Below are positions 7,292 through 14,055 of a stretch of 33,641 nt of DNA, piece after piece. Numbering within the stretch: position 1 is the stretch's first letter; every line of letters starts with the position of its first letter. Below the pieces are notes generated by a model. The model saw only the letters and a list, made by a program, of their open reading frames with translations. It made no database searches and was not told where the DNA came from. Source of the DNA: JBOHTO01 sp050733695 (GTDB lineage: Bacteria; Gemmatimonadota; Gemmatimonadetes; Gemmatimonadales; Gemmatimonadaceae); assembly GCA_050733695.1 (NCBI GenBank), contig JBOHTO010000034.1, forward strand, positions 1-33,641, in the 5' to 3' direction. The translations under genes were made by a program, and so were the position numbers.

Positions 7292-8527
7292 CTATGCCTG
7301 CCGCCTTCGCGCGCCCGGCGCCACCACCGCGATCCCGACCGCCGCTGCCAGCGCGAGCGCTGCGCCGAAGGTGAACGCCGCCAGCGCACCCGCCGCATCC
7401 CAGATCGCCCCGAAGACGAGCGATGCCGGGAGCGCGCCGAGCCCGATCGCGAGATTGTACCAGCCGAACGCCGAGCCACGGCGGTGCTCCGGCACGATGT
7501 CGGCGACGAGCGCCTTCTCCACTCCCTCGGTGAGTCCGTAGTAGAGGCCATACACCGCGAACAGCGCCCATGCGTGCCACGCCGTCGTGGCGTGCGCGAA
7601 GGCGAGATACACGGCCGCGTACACGATCCATCCCGCGACGATGAGCGGCTTGCGCCCGATGCGATCGGAGAGCGACCCACCCGGCATCGAGGTCGCAGAC
7701 TTGACGACGTGCAGCAGCGCCCAGAGCAGCGGGATCATCGCAGCGGGGACACCGAGCTGCGATGCGCGCAGCAGGATGAACGCGTCGGATGCATTGCCGA
7801 GCGTGAAGAGGAGCAGGACAGCGAGATACGCCCAGAAGCGCCCGCCCATCGAGCCGGTGAGTTCCGGCTTCGTAGCGACCGCCGGCACAGTGCGCGGCGT
7901 TTCGCGGACGCCCAGGACGAGCACGGCGAGCGAGAGAAGGCCCGGTATCGCCGCGAACAGGAAGAGCGATCGCAGCGAGATGCCCTGTCCCTGCAGCAGC
8001 GCGAACGCGATGAGCGGTCCCATCACCGCGCCCGCATGATCGGCCGCGCGGTGGAAGCCGAACGCGCGTCCGCGGATCGCGGGATCGACCGAGTCCGCGA
8101 TGAGCGCGTCGCGCGGCGATGTACGGATCCCCTTTCCCATCCTGTCCGTCACACGGATCGCGAGCACGTGCGACGGGAGCTGCGCGAAGGCGACGAGCGG
8201 CCTCGCAATCGTCGCGATCGCGTATCCCGCGACGACGAGAGGCTTGCGCCTGCGCACGCGGTCCGACCACCATCCGCTCGCGAGCTTGAGCAGAGCCGCG
8301 ACGGACTCCGCGGCTCCCTCGATCGCGCCGAGCACCGTCGCGCTCGCGCCGAGCACCCCGCTCAGGAAGAGCGGAAGGAGCGGATAGATCATCTCGCTCG
8401 CGGTGTCGGTGAGAAAACTCACGGCCCCGAGCGCTGTGACGTTGCGGCCGAGGCCGGGACGCGCGGTCAGTGCCACCCCCTCAGTACCGCGCTTTCGGCT
8501 CGGCACACTGCTCCATGTTCTCCGCAT
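7292..8527 (-). CDS. Major facilitator superfamily transporter
   Basis: About 411 residues with roughly 12 hydrophobic segments and two copies of the MFS loop signature: GWWSDRVRRRK after the second helix of the first half and GGSLSDRIGRKPL at the matching place in the second half. Other typical features are FLTDTASEMIYPLLPLFL in helix 1 and GLTEGVEKALVADIVPEHRRG between later helices, which is common in 'MFS transporter' proteins of unknown substrate. It should move a small solute across the inner membrane by proton antiport or symport. The first ~25 residues are charged and may not be translated; a GTG start at 8476 (VALTARPGLG) is an alternative. It lies alone between the TA-like loci. Confidence 0.85.
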   Translation of the reverse strand: MRRTWSSVPSRKRGTEGVALTARPGLGRNVTALGAVSFLTDTASEMIYPLLPLFLSGVLGASATVLGAIEGAAESVAALLKLASGWWSDRVRRRKPLVVAGYAIATIARPLVAFAQLPSHVLAIRVTDRMGKGIRTSPRDALIADSVDPAIRGRAFGFHRAADHAGAVMGPLIAFALLQGQGISLRSLFLFAAIPGLLSLAVLVLGVRETPRTVPAVATKPELTGSMGGRFWAYLAVLLLFTLGNASDAFILLRASQLGVPAAMIPLLWALLHVVKSATSMPGGSLSDRIGRKPLIVAGWIVYAAVYLAFAHATTAWHAWALFAVYGLYYGLTEGVEKALVADIVPEHRRGSAFGWYNLAIGLGALPASLVFGAIWDAAGALAAFTFGAALALAAAVGIAVVAPGARRRQA

Positions 8528-8568
8528 CCGTCCTGCAGTGGATCGTCAGGCTGATTTCAGGAGACGGC

Positions 8569-8951
8569 TCACCTGTCTATGCGTGCGGGCTGGACGGCGG
8601 CAGCGGGCGCTGGCGAAATCCGGTGCTCGTCAACCACCGTGAACTGCCCTTCAATACGCTCGGTGGTGCCCGCTGCAAGACGCAACAACATCGCCGTCAC
8701 GAACTCAACGTTCATCCGCGCCAGTCGAAAGTACACGAAGCCCAGCGGCTGATCGGCTAGCGGGCGAAACGCGTGCGCACCGAAGTCGCGATCGAAAGTT
8801 ACGATCACCCGATTCTCCCGCGCGGCACGATCCACAAGGTCTGGATCGGAAGCGCCGGCGAATTCCTCCACAACCGCGACGACATCGTGTCCGGCTGAAC
8901 GCAGCGCGATGATGCTCGATCCGGGTACGTTTCATCGATCAGGAAATGCAC
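8569..8951 (-). pseudogene. DUF5615 PIN-like toxin gene with a frameshift near codon 10
   Basis: The expected start is the GTG at 8951, immediately after the TGA of the DUF433 gene. It reads VHFLIDETYP, which is the canonical 'FLiDE' opening of DUF5615 (Mut7-C/PIN-like) proteins. At about 8920 the reading frame breaks. A different frame continues SSIIALRSAGHDVVAVVEEF, then ASDPDLVDRAARENRVIVTF and DRDFG, the conserved core. Restoring one base between 8922 and 8919 would join the two parts perfectly. The remainder, to FTVVDEHRISPAP, is intact. This is therefore either a pseudogene caused by a 1-base deletion, a sequencing error, or a rare slippage site. A truncated product from the ATG at 8871 is possible but would lack the first acidic residues. 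Confidence 0.72.
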
Positions 8952-9194
8952 TCACGCCGCGCCCGGTCGACGCACCGGGTACACCAATTCGTGCTCGACC
9001 GCCTCCGCCGCGAAAACAAGCGCAGCCTCGATCGCTTGCGCCGACAACTGGGGATACTCCGCCAGGATCTTCTCCTGGGGCCATCCACTGGCCATCAGCG
9101 TAAGGAGGAACTCCACCGAAATGCGCGTCCCGCTGATGATCGGCTTCCCGGCGAGGACTGCGGGATCGGAGGTGATATGGTCTTGCCAGCGCAT
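8952..9194 (-). CDS. DUF433 family protein, probable antitoxin (VapB45-like)
   Basis: An 80-residue protein reading MRWQDHITSDPAVLAGKPII, then SGTRISVEFLLTLMASGWPQ and EKILAEYPQLSAQAIEAAL. This is the standard DUF433 layout, a short winged-helix/HTH with the invariant 'D-P-VLAGKP-I-GTRI-V' opening. DUF433 genes commonly precede DUF5615 toxin genes, as here, where the TGA of this gene abuts the GTG of the next without spacing. It is predicted to bind and silence the toxin and to repress transcription. Because the partner is frameshifted, this antitoxin may be an orphan. It starts 56 bases downstream of the HMGL-like enzyme stop. Confidence 0.8.
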   Translation of the reverse strand: MRWQDHITSDPAVLAGKPIISGTRISVEFLLTLMASGWPQEKILAEYPQLSAQAIEAALVFAAEAVEHELVYPVRRPGAA

Positions 9195-9250
9195 AACGCC
9201 TCAGTGGTCGAAGGATCGGGCGAAACCCGAATCTACATCGATGGCATGGC

Positions 9251-10495
9251 TCAAGCCCGCGCCCCACCGTTGCCCGCGATGATGCCCCTGATCTCGTCGT
9301 CCCGCAGCACCCGATCCGTCGACTTGGCCGCAGCGAAGATGGTCTGACAGAGGTGCTCGTTCGCGGCGTCGAAGCCGTGCTCCTCCAGCCACCACTTCAC
9401 GTTCGAGATCCCGGACACCGGCGAGATCTCGATCCGCTGAGCGAGGCCGAAGTCACCCGCCGGCACGCCGGAGTATATCCGATCGGCGAGCCACTCGTGC
9501 CCCTTGCTCCGCGCCTTCACGATCGCGGCGGCGTGCACGCCGGTGCCGGTTCTGAATGCATCCTCGCCAAGCACGGGGTAGCTCGCCGGAATCGGGACGT
9601 TGCACCCGCGCGAGACGAGCTCGCAGTACTCTGGCAGTCGGTGCAGATCGGCCGTGTGCGCGCCCAGCAGCTTGAGGTTGATGAGCAGCAGATCCATCTC
9701 CGCATTGCCAACGCGCTCGCCTATTCCGAGTGCGGTCCCGTGCACACGGTCGACGCCTTCCTCTATCGCGGCGAAGCAGTTGGCGAGTCCGAGCCCGCGA
9801 TCGCGGTGCCCGTGCCAGTCCAGCGCGACGGCTTCCCCGCTGGGCGCGATGATCTCGTCGGCGACGAAGCGTACGAGGCGACGTACACCTTCCGGCGTGG
9901 CATGTCCGACGGTATCCGCCAGACAGAGTCGCCGAGCGCCCCAGCGGATCGCGTTGCCATAGAGCGCGCGGAGTGTGTCGGGCGCGGCGCGCGTCGTATC
10001 CTCGGTGACGAACATGACGGGCAGCCCTTCGCCGACGGCAAACGTCACCGCCTCCTCGCTCACGCGAAGCATCTTCTCGAGCGTCCAGTCCTCGGCGTAC
10101 TGCCGGATCGGCGACGAACCGATGAACGTCGCGGCTTCGATCGGAATGCCGGCGCGCTGCGATATCTCCGCGACCGGACGAACGTCGGCCAGCACGGTGC
10201 GCGCCGCGCAGTTGGCGGCGAGCGGCAGATCGTGGGACGCTATCTCGCGCGCCAGCTCCAGTACATCCCTGCGGGCGCGCGGACCCGCGCCGGGAAGCCC
10301 GATGTCGGCCGAAGCGATGCCCAGGTCGACCATCAGATGGAGAAGGCGACGCTTGTCCTCGATGGGCGGATCGGTGACAGACGGACACTGCAACCCGTCG
10401 CGCAGCGTCTCGTCGTTCAGCTCGACTCGGCAGGTCGTCCAGTCGAAGCTCGACGGTGAAGCGTTCCAGTCGTGGATGAGATCGCGTTCCTGCAT
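9251..10495 (-). CDS. HMGL-like domain enzyme of the 2-isopropylmalate/homocitrate synthase family
   Basis: From the ATG at 10495 the protein is 414 residues. The TIM-barrel signature NDETLRDGLQCPS (residues 27-39) supplies the catalytic Arg32 and metal-binding Asp33. DWHGHRDRGLGLAN gives metal ligands His228 and His230, and GIGERVGNAEMDLLL is the second family signature. IPMS and homocitrate synthases usually read HCHND at the HxH site; here Asn is replaced by Arg (HGHRD). There is no C-terminal LeuA dimer/regulatory domain, so feedback control of the LeuA kind is not expected. It should condense acetyl-CoA with a 2-oxo acid, but citramalate, homocitrate, isopropylmalate or another product cannot be separated by eye. 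An upstream in-frame ATG at 10618 would add an Arg-rich tail and is rejected. Confidence 0.8.
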   Translation of the reverse strand: MQERDLIHDWNASPSSFDWTTCRVELNDETLRDGLQCPSVTDPPIEDKRRLLHLMVDLGIASADIGLPGAGPRARRDVLELAREIASHDLPLAANCAARTVLADVRPVAEISQRAGIPIEAATFIGSSPIRQYAEDWTLEKMLRVSEEAVTFAVGEGLPVMFVTEDTTRAAPDTLRALYGNAIRWGARRLCLADTVGHATPEGVRRLVRFVADEIIAPSGEAVALDWHGHRDRGLGLANCFAAIEEGVDRVHGTALGIGERVGNAEMDLLLINLKLLGAHTADLHRLPEYCELVSRGCNVPIPASYPVLGEDAFRTGTGVHAAAIVKARSKGHEWLADRIYSGVPAGDFGLAQRIEISPVSGISNVKWWLEEHGFDAANEHLCQTIFAAAKSTDRVLRDDEIRGIIAGNGGARA

Positions 10496-10660
10496 GACCG
10501 TGCTGTTGTGAGGTTCACCGTCAATGTACGCGCGGGGGTGGCCCGGACGATACCGGTTCCGGTGTCGCCGGTGCCATCCGGCCGGCTTGCCCTTGCGGCG
10601 GCGGCGTCCGCCGGGCATCTGATTCTCATGCCAACTGCCGCCGGCTCAGGGGTCTCGCAC

Positions 10661-11944
10661 GTGCACGACACGCTTGGTGCGGCGCGCGCGCGACTTGCCC
10701 GGCGCGACGCGGAAGTCCTCCGCGCGCAGGTCGCCGTCTCCGAGATACCGGCGCCGACTGGCGACGAGGCTAAACGCGGGGCGTGGATCGCGCGGCGCTT
10801 CCACGCGCTCGGCCTCACGGGCGTGCACATGGATGCCGCCGGCAACGTGATCGGCCGGCGTGCGGGAGCCACGGAGCTCAGCGACGAAGCTCCGGTCGTC
10901 GTCTGCGCGCATCTGGATACGGTGTTCCCGCGCGGCACGCCGTTGCGTGTGCGCCGCGAGGGGTCGCTCTTCACCGGCCCGGGGATCGGCGACAACGGGC
11001 GCGGCCTCGCCGTGATGCTCGAGCTGGCGCTGGAGCTGGCCGATCGGAGCGTGGCTCCGATGCGCTGCATCGACTTCGTGGCGACGACGGGCGAGGAGGG
11101 CGCAGGCGACCTGCGCGGCGCGAAGCACTACTTCGCGGAGAGCGTGGGGGGGAAGGGGGGGCGGGGTGGGCGCGCGCCCGTCGCTGTCATCGCGCTCGAT
11201 GGAGCGGGGGATGAGCGCGTGATCCATCGGGCGTTGGGCGCTCGACGCTTCCGCATCGCGTACGGTGGCTCGGGCGGTCATAGCTGGGCGGCGTACGGTA
11301 TTCCGAACGCCGTACACGCCGCGGCAATTGCCGGTGCGCGCATCGCCGCGCTCGCGCTGCCTGCTGAGCCGCGCACGACGCTCTCTGTCGGGCGGATCGG
11401 GGGCGGGATATCCGTGAATGCGATTCCCGCCGAGGGCTGGCTCGAGGTGGACCTTCGGTCGACATCGGGCGCTGTGCTCGAGCGGTTCGACGCGGAGCTG
11501 CGTGCCCTGGCGCGTGCGGCGGGCGACGACGAGAACTCGCGCCGTGCGACGGGAACACCGCCGCTGTCGGTGACCGTCGACGTGATCGGCGATCGTCCGT
11601 GCGGCGAGACCGACGCGCGCCACCCGCTGGTGTTGGCCGCGATGCAGGCGACGCGTCTCATCGGGCGCGAGCCGGAGCTCACCAGCGCTTCGACCGACGC
11701 CAACGTGCCGATCAGCCTCGGCATTCCCGCGATCGCGCTCGGCGCCGGCGGCCGCGGCGGTGAAGCACACACGACCGGCGAATGGTTCGACAACACCGAC
11801 GGCACGCTTGGTATCGCGCGAGCGCTCACCGTCGTCGCGGCCGCTGCCGGCGTTCAGGCCGCCGGCGCACCAGCGGCGTCACTGCCTCGCCACGACGCTG
11901 TCATTCCTGTTTCGCCGCCGTCCTTCACGCTCTCGAGGGAATGA
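10661..11944 (+). CDS. M20 family metallopeptidase
   Basis: About 427 residues if started at the GTG at 10661, which has AGGGG eight bases upstream; an ATG at 10628 is an alternative. Conserved di-zinc residues are visible: His84 and Asp86 in CAHLDTVFP, bridging Asp111 in GIGDNGRG, catalytic Glu145 and zinc ligand Glu146 in TTGEEGAG, Asp180 in IALDGAG and a late His in GGEAHTTGEWF. The lid/dimerisation domain lies between (SGGHSWAAYG to RSTSG). The family includes tripeptide aminopeptidase, carboxypeptidase G2 and amidohydrolases; the substrate is not determinable. Two G runs (about 11145-11165) encode the low-complexity loop GGKGGRGGR. The last ~20 residues (HDAVIPVSPPSFTLSRE) are encoded inside an inverted repeat, so the C-terminus looks like an addition. 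Confidence 0.85.
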   Translation: MHDTLGAARARLARRDAEVLRAQVAVSEIPAPTGDEAKRGAWIARRFHALGLTGVHMDAAGNVIGRRAGATELSDEAPVVVCAHLDTVFPRGTPLRVRREGSLFTGPGIGDNGRGLAVMLELALELADRSVAPMRCIDFVATTGEEGAGDLRGAKHYFAESVGGKGGRGGRAPVAVIALDGAGDERVIHRALGARRFRIAYGGSGGHSWAAYGIPNAVHAAAIAGARIAALALPAEPRTTLSVGRIGGGISVNAIPAEGWLEVDLRSTSGAVLERFDAELRALARAAGDDENSRRATGTPPLSVTVDVIGDRPCGETDARHPLVLAAMQATRLIGREPELTSASTDANVPISLGIPAIALGAGGRGGEAHTTGEWFDNTDGTLGIARALTVVAAAAGVQAAGAPAASLPRHDAVIPVSPPSFTLSRE

Positions 11945-11945
11945 C
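11900..11945. repeat. Inverted repeat spanning the stop codon of the M20 peptidase gene
   Basis: GTCATTCC at 11900-11907 and GGAATGAC at 11938-11945 are exact inverse complements, with a 30-base loop. The TGA stop (11942-11944) is inside the right arm. The arms resemble the ends of dispersed GTCATTCCCG-type repeats, related in style to the two copies near 2911-3029. A REP-like element has therefore probably replaced the original 3' end of the gene, and it may act as a weak terminator for the convergent pair of genes. Confidence 0.55.
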
Positions 11946-11975
11946 GACGGGGCCCGAACGATGACGCCGGGACGT

Positions 11976-12971
11976 CTACCCCTTGCGCCGCCCTCGCACC
12001 TCGGAGTTGTCGCCCACGGTCATCTCGCCGTCGACGCCTTCGATGACTGCCTCGTCTCCGATCAGCGACGTCTGCAGCTTGCAGTCGCTGATGCGCGAGC
12101 GCGAACCTATGATCGTGTCGCGCAGCTCCGAGCGATCGACAACCGTGCCGGCGCCGAGTGATACGTTCGGCCCAACCGTCGACCGGCTGATCTTCACGTC
12201 GTCCTCGATGTAGACGGGATCGAATATCTTCGACTCGTCGTCGACTCGCTCCGGCCGCCGGGCGGCGCCCTTCTCGAGTATCATGCGGTTGGTATCGAGC
12301 AGGGTGTCGAGCTTGCCGGCGTCGTACCACCCCTCGACGTCGATCACCCTGATCTTCGCGCCGCGCTCGATCATGTACTGGAAGGCGTCCGTGAGATAGT
12401 ACTCACCCTTGTTCTTCGGCTGCCTGAGAGTGTACTCGATTCCCTCGTACAGCAGCTTCCAGTTCCGGATGTAGTACAGCCCGATGTTCGCCCGCCGCGA
12501 GATCGGTGTCGACGGCTTCTCCACGATCCTCGTCATGTTTTCGTCATCATCCGTTACCACGACACCGAAGCGCTGATAGTCCTCCACCTCCATGGTCCAG
12601 ATGATGCCATCGGCATCCGTCGTCTGTATGACGGAGAGATCGGTCTCGAAGATCGTGTCGACGAAGATGATGAGCACCGGCGCGTCAATGTACGGAGCCG
12701 CGAGCTGCACCGCGCCCGCCGTGCCGTCCTGCACCTTCTGCTCGACGAACACCGAGGGGAAGTCGAACTCCTCCCGCACGTACGCCTCGACCTTCTCCTT
12801 GAGATGTCCCGTGATATAGATGACCTGCTCCACACCGCCCAGTCGCTCGAGGTCCTCCAGGATGTAGGCCATCACCGGCTTGCCCGCGATTCGCAGCATG
12901 GGCTTCGGCGTCACATGCGTGTGCGGCCGCAGCCGCGTCCCCTTCCCCGCGAGCGGAATTATCACTTTCAT
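11976..12971 (-). CDS. Sugar-phosphate nucleotidyltransferase (GT-A fold plus left-handed beta-helix)
   Basis: 331 residues. The N-terminal nucleotidyltransferase domain has MKVIIPLAGKGTRLRPHT followed by PKPML, the NTP-binding loop and lysine of the glucose-1-phosphate thymidylyl/uridylyltransferase and mannose-1-phosphate guanylyltransferase superfamily. IIFVDTIFE carries the metal Asp, and VVTDDDENMTRIVEKP and GEYYLTDAFQYMIERG are typical downstream motifs. From about residue 240 the chain shows hexapeptide-type turns (YIEDDVKISRSTVGPNVSLG) of a left-handed beta-helix, as in GlmU/RmlA-long-type enzymes. It should make an NDP-sugar for cell-envelope glycans; the base and sugar are not certain. 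Its ATG overlaps the stop of the cupin gene by four bases. Confidence 0.85.
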   Translation of the reverse strand: MKVIIPLAGKGTRLRPHTHVTPKPMLRIAGKPVMAYILEDLERLGGVEQVIYITGHLKEKVEAYVREEFDFPSVFVEQKVQDGTAGAVQLAAPYIDAPVLIIFVDTIFETDLSVIQTTDADGIIWTMEVEDYQRFGVVVTDDDENMTRIVEKPSTPISRRANIGLYYIRNWKLLYEGIEYTLRQPKNKGEYYLTDAFQYMIERGAKIRVIDVEGWYDAGKLDTLLDTNRMILEKGAARRPERVDDESKIFDPVYIEDDVKISRSTVGPNVSLGAGTVVDRSELRDTIIGSRSRISDCKLQTSLIGDEAVIEGVDGEMTVGDNSEVRGRRKG

Positions 12972-13342
12972 GGCGCGTTCGTCCCCTCTCGTCCGTAGCG
13001 GTCGCTGAGCCGGACGACGTCGTCCAGATCGGGTGTGGATGCCTCGAGCACGTCACAGTCGGTGACAGCTTCGAGTTGATGAACGGTCCCCGGCGTCACG
13101 CTGAAGGCGTCCCCCTCGGCGAGATTCACGTCCGCGAGGTCGCTGTTCCGGGCACCCGCACGGAAGATGAGCTTCCCGGACAACAGGTACAGCGTCTCCT
13201 CCTTGCGTTCGTGATACTGCACCGAGAGAGAGTGGCCCGCGCTGATGTGCAGGATCTTGCCGACGTACCGCCCGGTGCTTGCCCAGATGATCTCGTGTCC
13301 CCACGGCTTGGGGACGACGGTCACCTTCACGCGTCCGCTCAT
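12968..13342 (-). CDS. Cupin domain protein, mannose-6-phosphate isomerase (type II)-like
   Basis: A 124-residue single-domain cupin. It contains VPKPWGHEIIWA near the start and the metal-binding motif GHSLSVQYHERKEETLYLLSG, with a His/His/Glu arrangement typical of the isomerase half of ManC-type bifunctional enzymes. A second cupin motif is NLAEGDAFSVTPGTVHQLEA. Translation is coupled to the nucleotidyltransferase by an ATGA overlap (12968-12971). This gives a split version of the common arrangement in which isomerase and nucleotidyltransferase are one protein. Interconversion of hexose phosphates is inferred; a regulatory or sugar-binding role is possible. Confidence 0.78.
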   Translation of the reverse strand: MSGRVKVTVVPKPWGHEIIWASTGRYVGKILHISAGHSLSVQYHERKEETLYLLSGKLIFRAGARNSDLADVNLAEGDAFSVTPGTVHQLEAVTDCDVLEASTPDLDDVVRLSDRYGREGTNAP

Positions 13343-13384
13343 GCACTCCCCTCATGTGGCCTCATTGTGTGCGGCGCTGTGCGC

Positions 13385-13978
13385 TCATGCACGCGCCGGA
13401 CCGGCGGATGCGTGGATCGAACCGGGTTCCGTGACGCAGGCCGTCACGCAGATCCCGCAGCCGGTGCACGCTGCACCCACGACGGGGCGGCCGAGCTGGT
13501 CGAGCGAAAGAGCCCGTTCACCGACGGGACAGACGCGCGCGCAGACGCCGCACGCCACGTCGCGATGCGCGATGCACCGGTCCTCATCGATCGTGATCCA
13601 CGCCATTCGCACCGAGCGCCAGCCATCTTCCGGAACCGCCAGGGCGCTCGTGGGACAGTGCGCCGAACACGGCATGTCGGGGCACATGATGCATGCCGTG
13701 AGCTCGGGGTGCAGCACCGGCGTTCCGCGCGCGATCCCCGCCGACTCGCCGAGCAGCGAGATGGCGTTCACCGGGCATGCGCTCGCGCACTCTCCGCAGC
13801 GCGTGCACGCCGCGATGAAGCCCGCCTCGGGGAGCGCACCGGGCGGGCGCACGTGGCGCACGGACGCGATCCGGTCGCCGATGGCCGCGGCCGCACGCTC
13901 GGCTGCGTGCGCCAGTCCGCGCACGAGAAAATCGCGGCGGTTCACCCCGCCTTCAGCCGAGCTCACCATGACCTTCAA
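13385..13978 (-). CDS. Four-cluster ferredoxin-type protein (NapF/NapG/MauM-like)
   Basis: 197 residues with 16 cysteines in four 4Fe-4S motifs: CTRCGECASACP, CIMCPDMPCSAHCP, the longer-spaced CIAHRDVACGVCARVCP, and CTGCGICVTAC. The order and spacing resemble MauM/NapG and NapF ferredoxins, which pass electrons in or to periplasmic oxidoreductases. Near the N-terminus NRRDFLVRG looks like a twin-arginine motif, but the following stretch (LAHAAERAAAAIGD) is only weakly hydrophobic, so export is uncertain. No nitrate reductase or amine dehydrogenase gene is in the window, so the redox partner is unknown. It reads in the same direction as the cupin gene, 42 bases upstream, and diverges from the UbiB kinase gene across about 77 bases. 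Confidence 0.82.
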   Translation of the reverse strand: MKVMVSSAEGGVNRRDFLVRGLAHAAERAAAAIGDRIASVRHVRPPGALPEAGFIAACTRCGECASACPVNAISLLGESAGIARGTPVLHPELTACIMCPDMPCSAHCPTSALAVPEDGWRSVRMAWITIDEDRCIAHRDVACGVCARVCPVGERALSLDQLGRPVVGAACTGCGICVTACVTEPGSIHASAGPARA

Positions 13979-14055
13979 TATCCCGCCGCGCCGGCGATTG
14001 CGGCACCCCCCGAAGGCGGTCGCGGGGCATGCTTACTGCTCAATACCGCGCGCAT

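Noticed and set aside
7061..8554. A 497-codon plus-strand frame over the MFS gene
   Set aside because: Extremely Arg/Glu-rich and without hydrophobic helices; the minus strand encodes a convincing 12-helix transporter.
10472..10660. N-terminal extension of the M20 peptidase to 10472
   Set aside because: It would overlap the divergent HMGL-like start, adds a low-complexity Ala/Val stretch and lacks a good ribosome binding site.
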